A DNA stretch of 64,000 nucleotides from Citrifermentans bremense (GCF_014218275.1 NZ_AP023213.1:1342001-1406000), one strand, 5' to 3'. Positions 44,967 through 53,870 are shown, numbered from the stretch's first letter. Program-made: numbers and translations. The notes: generated by a model not told the origin, from the sequence alone.

Positions 44967-46416
44967 ACAGCTCGTCCAGGTCCTTCAGGAGCACGAGAGC
45001 GAAACCTACCGGGAACAGGAGAAACAGCGGGATGGCGCCGAGGGCACCGCGTTCCCAGGCGAAGGCGACCGGCAGCAGGGAGAAGCTGAACAGGAGCACG
45101 TTCAGCACAAGGTATGGGAGGCTGCGCTGACGGTAGAGAAAGGCGAGCCCCGGGACCCGCTCCCGCCCACGCACACCGAACTTCGGGGTGCGCTCGAAAC
45201 TGCCGCCGAAGGAGACCATCCCCTTCAGTACCGACAGCGAGATGCTCGGCGCGAGGCCTATGGCAAGCGCCGGGAGCAGGCAGAGCTGCCCAGGTTTGAG
45301 CGTCCCGCTACGGGCGGCATAATAGAGAAAGTATCCCGTGATGGCGCCGCTCGTGCCGAGGAAAAGCGGGAGATCGATGCGCAGGATCTGATGCAGCCCA
45401 ATGCCGACCCGGAAGGTTACCGCCGGGTACAGGGTTAGCATGACCACGACGCCCAGGAGCCAGTAGCAGTTGGCGGTAAGATGGGCAACAGCCTCGAGCT
45501 TGACGGCTACGGGAAGCTTCGAGGCGAGCAGACGGGGCAGGATCTTCCGGGCGGTCTGGATCGACCCTTTGGCCCAGCGCTGCTGCTGGCTGCGCAGAGC
45601 GCCGACAGTGATCGGAAGCTCGGAAGGAACGGTGCATTCCTCGCGGTAGACGAAGCGCCACCCGGCAAGCTGGGCCCGGTAGCTGAGGTCGAGATCCTCG
45701 GTGACGGTGTCCGACTGCCACCCGCCGGCCTCTTCGACGGCGCTCCTGCGCCAGACCCCGGCAGTACCGTTGAAATTGAAGAAGAGCCCCTTCAGGTAGC
45801 GAACCCGGTGCTCGATGCTGAAGTGGGGCCCGAGCAGCAGGGCCTGCACCCCCGTGAACCAGGAATGATCGGCGTTGCAAAAGCCCCAACGCGCCTGAAC
45901 CATGCCGACCCTGCCGTCGCGGAACCATGGCACGGTATGCTGCAGGAAGTCCGGGGCCGGGATGAAATCGGCATCGAACAGGGCCAGGAATTCCCCGCGC
46001 GCATGACGCATCCCCTCGGCGAGGGCGCCCGCCTTGAAGCCTGCGCGGTGGGCGCGCCGCAGCACCTGGATGTCCACTCCCCTCCCACGCCAGTAAAGAA
46101 CCCGCTCGTCCACCAGGGACCGCGTGTCGTCGCTCGAATCGTCCAGAACCTGGATCTCTAGCCGGTCGGCAGGCCAGTGCAGCGAGGCGGCGGCGTCGAT
46201 CAGGCGTCGCACCACGAAACGCTCGTTGTAGAGGGGGAGCTGAACGGTGACGCGAGGAAAACCTTCCTGCGTCGTGAACGGTGGCGGAGGGGGCGCAACG
46301 TCGTGAGTATCGAAACAGAGGCACTTGAGCAGCCAGAGCCGGTGCGCGCCGTACAGGCAGAGGCCTAGCAGGGCGCAGAAATGCAGTGCGGTCAAAATGG
46401 GGGGAAGCAGCGGCAT
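44944..46416 (-). CDS. Family 2 processive-type glycosyltransferase
   Basis: A 490-residue GT2 enzyme with four or so transmembrane segments. N-terminal helix, then VQLPLYNERFVV, VLDDSSDDT (DxD nucleotide-sugar site), LFDADFIPAP, TEDLDLSYR and QQQRWAKGS, the full set seen in cellulose/hyaluronan-synthase-like or glucomannan-synthase-like transferases. The product is unknown. It overlaps the C-terminus of the convergent GT87-like gene. Confidence 0.88.
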   Translation of the reverse strand: MPLLPPILTALHFCALLGLCLYGAHRLWLLKCLCFDTHDVAPPPPPFTTQEGFPRVTVQLPLYNERFVVRRLIDAAASLHWPADRLEIQVLDDSSDDTRSLVDERVLYWRGRGVDIQVLRRAHRAGFKAGALAEGMRHARGEFLALFDADFIPAPDFLQHTVPWFRDGRVGMVQARWGFCNADHSWFTGVQALLLGPHFSIEHRVRYLKGLFFNFNGTAGVWRRSAVEEAGGWQSDTVTEDLDLSYRAQLAGWRFVYREECTVPSELPITVGALRSQQQRWAKGSIQTARKILPRLLASKLPVAVKLEAVAHLTANCYWLLGVVVMLTLYPAVTFRVGIGLHQILRIDLPLFLGTSGAITGYFLYYAARSGTLKPGQLCLLPALAIGLAPSISLSVLKGMVSFGGSFERTPKFGVRGRERVPGLAFLYRQRSLPYLVLNVLLFSFSLLPVAFAWERGALGAIPLFLLFPVGFALVLLKDLDELFISRRAS

Positions 46417-46892
46417 CAGGGTTCCTCAGGTTCGTGGCAGACGCAGGGGACGCCTAGAGGCTTTTCCTCAAACAGGTAGCGCTCGGGCCTCCACGCCCTC
46501 GGGGAGGCGGCGGAACCGGGCGCGCCGGCCACATCCTCTCCCGAGACCACCCAAAACTTGCCGACCCAGGTGTGCCAGATCCCCTGCAGCGCGAGCTTCC
46601 CTTCCGTGTCGCTAGCGCCTCTGCCCAGGATTTCGCCGCGGGACTGGGCCTCCTGGTAGCGCACCAAGGCGTAGGGGGAGCGCGGTGCGAGACCGGATGC
46701 CGTCAGGGTAAAGGCGCCGCTCGCCTCGCGGTAGCTCATCGTGCCGTGGGCACCACCCTTGACGATGGACCAGGTGGCGGGGTCCTTGGCGAAGAGGAGC
46801 AGCCTCTTCTGGCCCGACGCCGCCTCGGCGGTACCGGTCCAGAAGAGCAGCAATAGCGCCGGCAGCATCATCGGTCTAGTCAGTGAAAACAT
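46416..46892 (-). CDS. Secreted protein of unknown function
   Basis: A 158-residue protein with a Sec signal (about 25 residues, ending TAEAA). The middle (GAFTLTASGLAPRSPYALVRY, KFWVVSGEDV) looks beta-rich, and the end CVCHEPEEP has two cysteines. The frame starts with a TTG at 46898, but ATG 46892 is used. The stop overlaps the GT2 start by one base, so they are coupled. Function unknown. Confidence 0.6.
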   Translation of the reverse strand: MFSLTRPMMLPALLLLFWTGTAEAASGQKRLLLFAKDPATWSIVKGGAHGTMSYREASGAFTLTASGLAPRSPYALVRYQEAQSRGEILGRGASDTEGKLALQGIWHTWVGKFWVVSGEDVAGAPGSAASPRAWRPERYLFEEKPLGVPCVCHEPEEP

Positions 46893-46904
46893 ACGCAAAA
46901 TGAG

Positions 46905-47786
46905 CTAGCGCCCTTCTCTCTTATCCCAGGCCTCCCATCCCCCCTTGTAATTTCTCGCTTCGGGGAGCCCCGCCAACTGGTGCACAGTCCAGGCATAGCC
47001 GGAACGAACGCCGCCCAGGCAGTAATACACGACCGGCTTTTTGAGGTCAACACCCTGTTTGGTCAGAAGCTTCCGCAGCTCAGTCGCGTTCAGGGGCCTG
47101 CGTTCCTTCCCGGTGTAGAAGTCGTCCCAGGGGATATGCACCGCACCGGGGATCCTCCCCTTCAGCCACTCGAAGGTGGAACGTACGTCGATCACGGTGC
47201 AGGCATCCTTCTGTCCCTGCAGTTCTTCGGTCGAGATTACGGTCCGCGGCTTGACCTGGACCTGGTAGGGGACCCTCTTGGCCTGCCGTTGCTCCGCTCC
47301 CGCGACCAGCGGGAGTCCCACTCCGCGCCATGTCTGGATGCCCCCGTTCAACAGGCGGACCGGCCCCTTGTGCCCGAGCCACGAGAACAGCCAGGCGTCG
47401 TACCCTTCGCCTCCCCAGCTCTTGTCCGCATCACCGTAGATGACGAGCGGGGTGCGCTCGGAAATCCCCATCGCCCCCAGGAGGGCGGCCAGCTCGTTGG
47501 GTGGAAAGGAGCTGTACTTCACGCCACGCGCGTCGGTACGGGTGTATTCGTCCCAGGAAAAGGAGATGGCACCCGGGATGTGGCCGGCCAGCCACTCAGA
47601 GCGGGGACGGGCATCGAGAATGACCCAGTTGCCGGCGCTCCCCTTCAGTCGGGAGGCATCGATGAGCCCCAGGTCCGCCGCTTTTGCGGACAAAGGGAGA
47701 AAGACCTGCACAAGAATTACCGCCAAAACAGCGGTCACAAGGCGCGGACTACGCACCGTCTGTATCATCCGAATGATTTTAGACAT
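46905..47786 (-). CDS. Secreted two-domain rhodanese (thiosulfate sulfurtransferase-like)
   Basis: A 293-residue exported protein (hydrophobic signal about 17-37, ending SAKAA) with two rhodanese domains. The first (VILDARPRSEWLAGHIPGAI, IYGDADKS) lacks a catalytic cysteine, as in rhodanese halves; the second has YYCLGGVRSGYA with the active-site Cys. It may handle sulfur in the periplasm. The larger secreted rhodanese at 50399 is related in layout. Confidence 0.88.
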   Translation of the reverse strand: MSKIIRMIQTVRSPRLVTAVLAVILVQVFLPLSAKAADLGLIDASRLKGSAGNWVILDARPRSEWLAGHIPGAISFSWDEYTRTDARGVKYSSFPPNELAALLGAMGISERTPLVIYGDADKSWGGEGYDAWLFSWLGHKGPVRLLNGGIQTWRGVGLPLVAGAEQRQAKRVPYQVQVKPRTVISTEELQGQKDACTVIDVRSTFEWLKGRIPGAVHIPWDDFYTGKERRPLNATELRKLLTKQGVDLKKPVVYYCLGGVRSGYAWTVHQLAGLPEARNYKGGWEAWDKREGR

Positions 47787-47840
47787 CGACTATCTCCTGG
47801 TCTCCTGTACCCGCACGCGTCGCCGATGCGGTTAAATCCC

Positions 47841-48551
47841 TTATCTTTTTCTTCCAGCAAGCTCCGCGCGAAGTTCACGCGCTATCACCCAAAGGATGGT
47901 GCAACCTGCCTGCACGGTGCCGCTCACGGTCCGGCTGATCTTAGATACGCCGGCGCTGCGCCGGCGGTACGGTACGTCAACCTCGCCGATATTCAGCCCG
48001 TGGCGCACCGCCCTGACCTGCATCTCGACGGTCCAGCCGAATGCCCTGTCCTGCATGGACAGCCTCTCCAATGCATCCCAGCTGATCACCCGCATGGGCC
48101 CCAGGTCACGGAAACGGTGCCCCCAGAAAAGCCGGATCAGCGAGGTGGCCAGGAGGTGACCAAAGCGCTGCTGGAAGCTGAGCGCACCGTTTTCCACCGG
48201 GACGCGCCCCCCCAGCATGAGATCGGCCTCCCCGGCACAGACCGGGGCGAGCAGTTCCGGGAACAGCGACAGATCATCGCTGCCATCCGCGTCGACAAAG
48301 GCGACTATGGCCGGCGGGTTTTCGCGCAAAGCGGCCAGCCCGGCGAGGCAGGCCCGGCCGTAACCCGGCACCGGCTCGTACACCACCGACGCTCCGAAGG
48401 AGGCCGCAACCTGCGCCGTCGCATCGCTGGAGCCGTTATCGACCACGATGACGCGGCAGATCCCGGCAGGAACCCGGGCCAGCACACCCGGCAGCGCAGC
48501 CTCCTCGTTCCGGGCCGGTATCACCAAAGCTGTTTCGGTTGCATCCCTCAT
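47841..48551 (-). CDS. Family 2 glycosyltransferase (dolichol-phosphate-mannose-synthase-like)
   Basis: A 236-residue GT2 protein: ALVIPARNEEAALPGVLARV, IVVDNGSSDATAQVAASFGA, AFVDADGSDD (DxD) and the RHGLNIGEVDVPYRRR motif seen in DPM1-like and undecaprenyl-linked sugar transferases. No transmembrane segment is evident. ATG 48551 is chosen over the 48599 frame start. It is adjacent to a TVP38 gene, with the start overlapping that gene's stop. Confidence 0.85.
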   Translation of the reverse strand: MRDATETALVIPARNEEAALPGVLARVPAGICRVIVVDNGSSDATAQVAASFGASVVYEPVPGYGRACLAGLAALRENPPAIVAFVDADGSDDLSLFPELLAPVCAGEADLMLGGRVPVENGALSFQQRFGHLLATSLIRLFWGHRFRDLGPMRVISWDALERLSMQDRAFGWTVEMQVRAVRHGLNIGEVDVPYRRRSAGVSKISRTVSGTVQAGCTILWVIARELRAELAGRKR

Positions 48552-49264
48552 TCGGTAGCTGCCAAACCTCCCTGGCTCGCCTTGCGGCGGCGATAGCACA
48601 CCGGAACCAGGACAACAGCCAAAACGAGGCCAATCCCCGCCAGGGCCGCGGGGGAAACGCGGCCGCTCAGAAGATCGAGCAGCGAGCTGGAGAAGACGAT
48701 GAAGGCGACGGTCGCCGGCAGCATGCAGACAAAGCTAGCCAGCACGTAGTGGGCGAAGCGGATCTTCGTAAGCCCGAAGGCGTAGTTCAAAAGGTTGAAG
48801 GGAAAGGCCGGGATCAGTCGGGTGAAGGCGACTACCTTCCAGCCGTGCAGCGCCACCTCGCTCTGGAGCCTCTCCCACTTGGGACCGGTGAGCCTTGACG
48901 CTACCCAGTCGCGCGCCGCGTAGCGAGCGACCAGGAAGGCAAGCGAGGCCCCTATGGTCGCGCCGACGATGGTGTAGACCACGCCCCAGACGGGGCCGAA
49001 CACGATCCCCCCTACCAGGGTGAGCGGCAGCGCAGGCAGGAAAAGGACCGGCGCCAAGGAGTAGATCAGGACGTAGATGAACGGGGCCAGGGTCCCGTAT
49101 GAGGCGATCAAGACCTTCAGGCGGTCCTGCTGGAGATACTCGCTCGCTCCCGACAGCTGAACGCCCGCTACGGCGGCAGTAAGCAGGGCAATCAGCACAA
49201 CCGGCTGCCAGGGGGTCTTCCCGCGCCCCCCCGCTGCCACGGCATGGTTACGTTCCCGCGACAC
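48548..49264 (-). CDS. TVP38/TMEM64-family membrane protein
   Basis: A 238-residue DedA-related membrane protein: the central SNARE-associated fold with LPALPLTLVGGIVFGPVWGVV, FTRLIPAFPFNLLNYAFGLTKI and five or so hydrophobic stretches. The frame begins at 49411, but GTG 49264 after AAGGAGGG gives the typical length. Family members flip or transport lipid-linked or small molecules; the specific role is unknown. Confidence 0.85.
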   Translation of the reverse strand: MSRERNHAVAAGGRGKTPWQPVVLIALLTAAVAGVQLSGASEYLQQDRLKVLIASYGTLAPFIYVLIYSLAPVLFLPALPLTLVGGIVFGPVWGVVYTIVGATIGASLAFLVARYAARDWVASRLTGPKWERLQSEVALHGWKVVAFTRLIPAFPFNLLNYAFGLTKIRFAHYVLASFVCMLPATVAFIVFSSSLLDLLSGRVSPAALAGIGLVLAVVLVPVCYRRRKASQGGLAATE

Positions 49265-49311
49265 GGCAAATCCCTCCTTTTGTTTGAAGCTTTTCTTGAG
49301 CAGTAGGCGGT

Positions 49312-49476
49312 TCACGTAGGTAAGGAGGCCGCCGGTCCGGCGATCTGTCCGGGGGTCCCTTCTTTTTTCAGGAAGGTGCAATCCCCAACACAGACGCCGC
49401 AGTTGGTACAACCGCTTTTCGTTTCGGCAAGCAGTTTAACAAGGCCCGGACGGACCGCCGTTTTTCCCGTCGCCAT
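49312..49476 (-). CDS. Small 4Fe-4S-motif protein, likely truncated N-terminus
   Basis: A 54-codon frame with CTNCGVCVGDC, a 4Fe-4S binding motif, after a lysine/leucine start ATG (49476). Its proximal sequence resembles the N-terminus of larger Fe-S oxidoreductases of Geobacterales, but the reading frame stops 20 residues after the motif. It may be a remnant or a small ferredoxin-like protein. It is shorter than usual gene callers accept. Confidence 0.4.
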   Translation of the reverse strand: MATGKTAVRPGLVKLLAETKSGCTNCGVCVGDCTFLKKEGTPGQIAGPAASLPT

Positions 49477-49486
49477 GGCGCCCCCC

Positions 49487-50326
49487 CTACGGCGTCTTGA
49501 AGTAGAGCGCCACGGAGTAGTTTGCTCCGGCCGCGGTGTTCTGACCGTAGAGGTCGGGGCGGTAGCCGAGCTCGACGCCCATCGACGGGGTGACCTGATA
49601 GCCCAGGGTCAGATCGAGCTTGCCCAGGTCGAAGTTGTTGGTCGTGGTCGGGTTGCCTGAGCCGTCCACCTTGCTCCCGTTGTCGATGCTGTAGATGCCG
49701 TCGAGTTTCGCGCGGGTGAAGAAGTTCTTGCCCAGGTCGAAGCCGATCTCGACGAGGTAGCGGAGTTCGTCGGAGGGGTCGCCGGCGCGCAGGCGGTAGC
49801 CGATCTCGAGGTTCGCGTAGCCCGGCAGTTTCGGGTAGAGCGAGCGACCGTAGAGCAGGCGCAGCTCGGTGTCGTACTGGTCGTTGCCCATGGGAAGAGG
49901 GTCGTTCCTGTCGTAGCCGCCGGGAACCTTCACGAGGAGCTGCGTAGAGATGACGCCGACCGCGTCGTTCTGGAAGAGGCGGTAGCGCGCGCCCAAGTCG
50001 ACGTCGCCGATGCCGTGCGCCGTGGCGCGGCTCAGGTCGTTGTCGTTCTCCAGCCATTTGTAGGAGATGGAGTTAAGCACGGTGAGGCTGTCGGTAATGC
50101 CATACTCGAAGTAGTTGCTCAGGTTGTAGTCGGTGAACTCGCCGCGGTCGGAGAGATCCCTGCGGTTGCCGTCCCGGTCGAAGTTCTTGTCCGCGTAGTA
50201 GAAGTTGAATGAGCCTTTTTCGTAGAAGCCCCCCTTGTTGGCGGTCCAGGCCCCTGCGAAGCAGGACGACACCTGGAAGGCGCCCAGAAGTGCGACTACG
50301 GCCAGCGATGCGAGAAGCGTTTTCAT
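49487..50326 (-). CDS. Outer-membrane beta-barrel protein (porin-like)
   Basis: A 279-residue exported protein (signal about residues 1-24, ending SSCFA) made of alternating amphipathic strands (YGITDSLTVLNSISYKWLEN, GDVDLGARYRLFQND). It ends with YSVALYFKTP, a barrel-like closing strand. It lies directly after a four-domain rhodanese gene. In Geobacter extHI, a rhodanese lipoprotein also pairs with an outer-membrane barrel; the similarity of layout is noted but orthology is not established. Confidence 0.78.
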   Translation of the reverse strand: MKTLLASLAVVALLGAFQVSSCFAGAWTANKGGFYEKGSFNFYYADKNFDRDGNRRDLSDRGEFTDYNLSNYFEYGITDSLTVLNSISYKWLENDNDLSRATAHGIGDVDLGARYRLFQNDAVGVISTQLLVKVPGGYDRNDPLPMGNDQYDTELRLLYGRSLYPKLPGYANLEIGYRLRAGDPSDELRYLVEIGFDLGKNFFTRAKLDGIYSIDNGSKVDGSGNPTTTNNFDLGKLDLTLGYQVTPSMGVELGYRPDLYGQNTAAGANYSVALYFKTP

Positions 50327-50344
50327 GATTTCCTTCCTGTTCTC

Positions 50345-50374
50345 AAAAGGAAGGCGCCGAAAGCGGCGCCTTCC
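50345..50374 (-). terminator. Terminator between rhodanese lipoprotein and porin-like genes
   Basis: A perfect 10-bp stem (GGAAGGCGCC and its complement) with a six-base loop, ending in TTTT on the minus strand, between 50399 and 50326. It would reduce read-through from the rhodanese into the porin gene. Confidence 0.75.
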
Positions 50375-50398
50375 CTACTGAAGATGCACGGGTTCGTC

Positions 50399-52309
50399 TT
50401 ACAGTCCGCCGGTCGCGACGGGACGGCCGGAGGGGTCCTGCCGCCAGCCGTCGGTACTTCCCGGGACGGACGGGCTCGCCAGGTAGGCGTCATCTTTCAC
50501 GTAGTTGGTGGACCACCCTTCCCAGCCGTCCGAGTAGTTGCGGATGTTGGTGTACCCCATCAGGTGGGCGTAGAGGTAGGCGAGTGCGGAGCGGTAGCCG
50601 CTGCCACAGTAGAAGATGGTTTCCTGGCCGAAGTCGATGCCGAGGCCGCTCCAGAGCGACTTGACCTCCTCGTAGCTTCTCAGGGTGGCGTCGCCGTCCA
50701 CGTAGATCCCGGCGGAGTCGTCCGCGTTGTAGGCCCAGACAGCCCCCGGGATGCGTCCCTTGTTCACCACATAGCCGTAGCCGCTGATCATGCCGGCATA
50801 CTCGCTGCCGGCGCGCACGTCGACCATCTTCGCGGTCGTGTTGTAGACCGACTCCACATACGAGGTGGTGGCGAGGAGCGCAGGCTTGGTTGCGCCGGTG
50901 TAGGTGGTGGCGACCGGGGTGTTGATGGTAGTCTCGGTCGGGTACCCTGCGGCCTGCCACGCCTGGATGCCGCCGTTCAAGAAGCGTACGTCGGTGACCC
51001 CCGCGTACTTGAGGATCCACCAAAGGCGCGCCGCGAAGATGTTCGAGTCGCTGTAGACGACGACGGTGGTGTCGGGGGTGATCCCCATGCTCCCAAGCGC
51101 GGTTTTCAGCTCTGCGTCGGGAAGCAGGAACCAGCGCGGGTAGCCGTTTTCATAGACGTCGGAGTTCGAGTGGATGGCGCCGGGGATGTGTCCGAGGAGG
51201 TAAGAGTTGTCGGCCCACCCATTGGCCATGTCCTCGAAGCTCCCCCATTGGGTTTCGAAAATCACGTACTTGTGGTTGCGGTCGTAAGAGTACTGCGGCG
51301 GCGCGGCCGAGGTGCTCCCGGGTTTATGGTAGTCGATCAGCGCCTTGACCCATGCCGGGTAGACGGCATCGGCGTAGTTGGTCGCCTTCTCCATCGGGTA
51401 CGATGTGTTGTCTGCCCAGTCCCAGGCCGATGCGTCGTAGTTGGAGCACTTGCCGTAACCCATAAGGCGGAGCAGGAAGTAGGCATAGCCACTGCGGATA
51501 CCCGCGGTGCAGTAGGCGGTCACCTCCTTGTCGGGGGTGATGCCGCGGGACTCCAGCATCGACTTCAGTTGCTGGTAACGGATGGTGGACTTGTCGGTGT
51601 TGTAGTACCAGGCATACGGGAGGTTCACCGCGCGCGGGATATGTCCGCCGCGGGTCTCGCCGTAAAGCTGCCACCCGGAGAATTCCTCATCGGTGCGGGT
51701 ATCGATCACGGCGAAATCGTTGTCGAAGAGGCGGCTCGCGATCTTCGAGGAGGTCGACTTGAGCGAGCTCTGCACGCTGGGGATAAAGGTCGCGGCGGCG
51801 CGGGTTACCGTGGCGCTCTGGGTGGGACGCCCGTCGGCGGCCCACTTGTCCCAACCGCCGTCGAGGATGTGGACGTTGGTGCTCCCCAAGTATTCGAGCA
51901 TCCAGAAGAGACGCCCGGCAGCCCCCCACGAGGCCGTAGTGTTGTCGTAGATGACGATCTTTTGCTCTCTGGTGATGCCGGCAGCACCCAGCTGGGCGGC
52001 CAGGGTGTCGGTATCCTTGAGGCCGGCCCCCTTGGTCCAGAACGCGCTGTGCTGCAGGTTGATGGCACCTGGGACGTGTCCTGCCGCGTAGGCCGAAGCC
52101 GAGCGCGCGTCGATGATCAGGAGGTCGGCGGCCTGCAGGCTTTGCTGCACCGAATCGGCGGAGACCAGAAGATCAGCGTTGGGAAACTCCGTTGCCGCGG
52201 CGGCGAGTTTCGCCTTGTTGGCGGTTTTGTCCGTGACGCTGCTGCCGCACCCGGCAAGGAGCAGCACACAGAGCATCATGAGCAGCATGCTCTTCACTAC
52301 ATGTTTCAT
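50399..52309 (-). CDS. Lipoprotein with four rhodanese domains
   Basis: A 636-residue lipoprotein (signal LLLAGCGSS, Cys about 21) with four tandem rhodanese domains at about 45-165, 180-325, 335-455 and 470-615. Only the second (AYCTAGIRSGYA) and fourth (FYCGSGYRSAL) contain the catalytic cysteine; the first and third have DNTT and SDSN there. Two catalytic/inactive pairs suggest tandem duplication of a two-domain ancestor. It may act in periplasmic or cell-surface sulfur or selenium chemistry, as extH does. ATG 52309 follows GGAAGGT. Confidence 0.88.
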   Translation of the reverse strand: MKHVVKSMLLMMLCVLLLAGCGSSVTDKTANKAKLAAAATEFPNADLLVSADSVQQSLQAADLLIIDARSASAYAAGHVPGAINLQHSAFWTKGAGLKDTDTLAAQLGAAGITREQKIVIYDNTTASWGAAGRLFWMLEYLGSTNVHILDGGWDKWAADGRPTQSATVTRAAATFIPSVQSSLKSTSSKIASRLFDNDFAVIDTRTDEEFSGWQLYGETRGGHIPRAVNLPYAWYYNTDKSTIRYQQLKSMLESRGITPDKEVTAYCTAGIRSGYAYFLLRLMGYGKCSNYDASAWDWADNTSYPMEKATNYADAVYPAWVKALIDYHKPGSTSAAPPQYSYDRNHKYVIFETQWGSFEDMANGWADNSYLLGHIPGAIHSNSDVYENGYPRWFLLPDAELKTALGSMGITPDTTVVVYSDSNIFAARLWWILKYAGVTDVRFLNGGIQAWQAAGYPTETTINTPVATTYTGATKPALLATTSYVESVYNTTAKMVDVRAGSEYAGMISGYGYVVNKGRIPGAVWAYNADDSAGIYVDGDATLRSYEEVKSLWSGLGIDFGQETIFYCGSGYRSALAYLYAHLMGYTNIRNYSDGWEGWSTNYVKDDAYLASPSVPGSTDGWRQDPSGRPVATGGL

Positions 52310-52504
52310 TACCTTCCTCCTCAGAATTAATCCATAAAATCGCAGTAACTGCGAAGAACAAACCGACGTGCCCATCTCGTGCGGCGCGAAGCTATCAAGG
52401 CCCCCTAACAATGTCAAATTGATATATTTGTAAAACAATGACAATGTTATCGTTTTTTCCCATAACGCTGGATAAAGTTGGGGCAAACGAGCCAGCTCTG
52501 GTGA

Positions 52505-52735
52505 TCGACGACAGGAGCCGAGCCGGCCCCTGACCTCGGAAATGATTATAATGCTTTGCTAAGATGCGGGCTGCGTTTAGCTAAGGAGGGAGACAGTGGA
52601 AGCCTAGCCCTAGAGCAATGGGGACGAAATCGCAACTTTCCCGTGGTAGTTGGGATTCAGTCGGATGGCTGTGGGATTGGCATCGACTATAAGCTGAATG
52701 CCATCGCAGGAAAAAGGAAGCACTTTATCGAATAG
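52505..52735 (+). pseudogene. Open frame with a serine-protease-like GDSGS motif
   Basis: No ATG is visible, but the open frame after the TGA at 52502 holds KEGDSGSLALEQ and FPVVVGIQSDGCG before its stop at 52735. GDSG(S/G) with a following VVGI strand is the catalytic-serine region of trypsin-like proteases. It is best read as a C-terminal fragment, about 75 codons, rather than a gene. It precedes the second lipoprotein copy. Confidence 0.4.
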
Positions 52736-52788
52736 CTATCTCTTCCTCACGAAGTGCAGGCGCTCCCTGTCATGAACAATTATAAGTA

Positions 52789-53390
52789 GTAGAAATATTT
52801 AATATTAAAAATATTCCAGAGGGTTAATCGCCGGGGTATATCTCATAGTGTTTACAGATTGTCGTTCGCGTGAGGCCGATATAGAAGCAGAGAAGTTGTG
52901 TCCCGAGGTGGATTAAATGCGAAAGCTTTGGCTGTTTCTGTTGACGATCTTTTGCAGCGGTTGCACGACGCACAGCGATGTGAACAGTGAACGGTTGAAG
53001 TCGCTGCCGTACCATTATTCGCAGTTCGACATGGCCTTGGCCTGGGAGATCAAACAGGCGGGAATGGAGACGGTTGTAGATGGTGTAGCAAAAAATCTCC
53101 GCTACGCATTCATGGACGGGATCGAGATTTGGGTTGCAGCAGTCGATGCCGCGGGCAAGACGAGAGCGCGTAATGTGTGCTTCATCCCGTACCAGGTCAA
53201 ACAGGATGTGATATTTCCCTTCAGCGTAAAACTTCCGATTCCAGTGGAACAAGGCATGGTACTGAAGTTCACCTACAAGTACAAAGGTTCCGACGGAGGC
53301 GACGGAGGCGAAAACTGGATGCAGAGTTTTGAATGGGCCGTGCCGTAGTTGTAAAAGAGGAAGAAGCAGGCTTGAACCTAAGGCTCGCAA
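52789..53390 (+). repeat. Duplicated lipoprotein locus, copy B
   Basis: Leader, RBS and gene are near-identical to 42829-43430, with small changes in the region just before the start codon. A third tail-only copy occurs at about 53890. Confidence 0.8.
52917..53348 (+). CDS. Small lipoprotein of unknown function (copy B)
   Basis: A 143-residue paralogue of the protein at 42957 with the same signal and lipobox, differing at about eight residues (for example MALAWEIKQ and VEQGMVLKFTYK). It is followed by the leader-like tail that precedes the gene at 53416. Function unknown. Confidence 0.6.
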   Translation: MRKLWLFLLTIFCSGCTTHSDVNSERLKSLPYHYSQFDMALAWEIKQAGMETVVDGVAKNLRYAFMDGIEIWVAAVDAAGKTRARNVCFIPYQVKQDVIFPFSVKLPIPVEQGMVLKFTYKYKGSDGGDGGENWMQSFEWAVP

Positions 53391-53415
53391 AAACTGCTGG
53401 TAGTCAGGAGGTTAT
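53344..53415 (+). repeat. Leader-like tail repeat, copy 2
   Basis: From CCGTAGTTGTAAA through GAAGAAGC to the RBS, matching copies at about 43384 and 53890. It lies between the second lipoprotein and the gene at 53416, with about 72 bases from CCGTAG to the start codon. Confidence 0.6.
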
Positions 53416-53781
53416 ATGTTTAAAGAAGGTACGAAATATACCAGGGCCGAAATAAATGCGGTTTTAGGAGGCAGCGTGCAGTCATACCTACCTACCAAAG
53501 GTGGTGAAGTTGTTGCCGCATGCCTTACGGATAAATACAATCCTAATGCTCCCAAGGTAATCTTAGTGGGACAAGGACCGATCATAGAAAGTGCTGGCAA
53601 GATGCTAGGACAACAGCTTTCACCTATTCCTATATTCATGAAGCGGGCCGTCAATGCTTGGGAATATGTAGGAAGATATAAAGCCCTACGCTACCTTACA
53701 ATCCCTAGAGAAATGGAGCCATACATTAGAGCGTCAGGTCGTTCTGATGTTGTTGGAGTTCTACTGATGGAGCAGGTATAG
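53416..53781 (+). CDS. Uncharacterised protein found alongside nucleases
   Basis: A 121-residue protein whose sequence pattern (KYTRAEINAVLGGSVQSYLP, PKVILVGQGPIIESAG, MKRAVNAWEYVGRYK) recurs as a domain attached to or beside HNH and other nucleases; I do not have a verified family name. It has a GGAGGTTAT ribosome site. Function unknown; it may recognise DNA or a modified base. Confidence 0.55.
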   Translation: MFKEGTKYTRAEINAVLGGSVQSYLPTKGGEVVAACLTDKYNPNAPKVILVGQGPIIESAGKMLGQQLSPIPIFMKRAVNAWEYVGRYKALRYLTIPREMEPYIRASGRSDVVGVLLMEQV

Positions 53782-53822
53782 AAAACTAAGCGAGTCAGGG
53801 GACCAGGGAAACCAGGGGGAAG

Positions 53823-53870
53823 CGTATAAGATTACAAGTTTCTTCTTACTGAATTTTATAAACTTATACG
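53823..53870. repeat. Inverted repeat between 53781 and 53961
   Basis: CGTATAAG (53823-53830) and CTTATACG (53863-53870) are exact complements, enclosing an AT-rich loop of 32 bases. No T-run follows. Confidence 0.6.
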
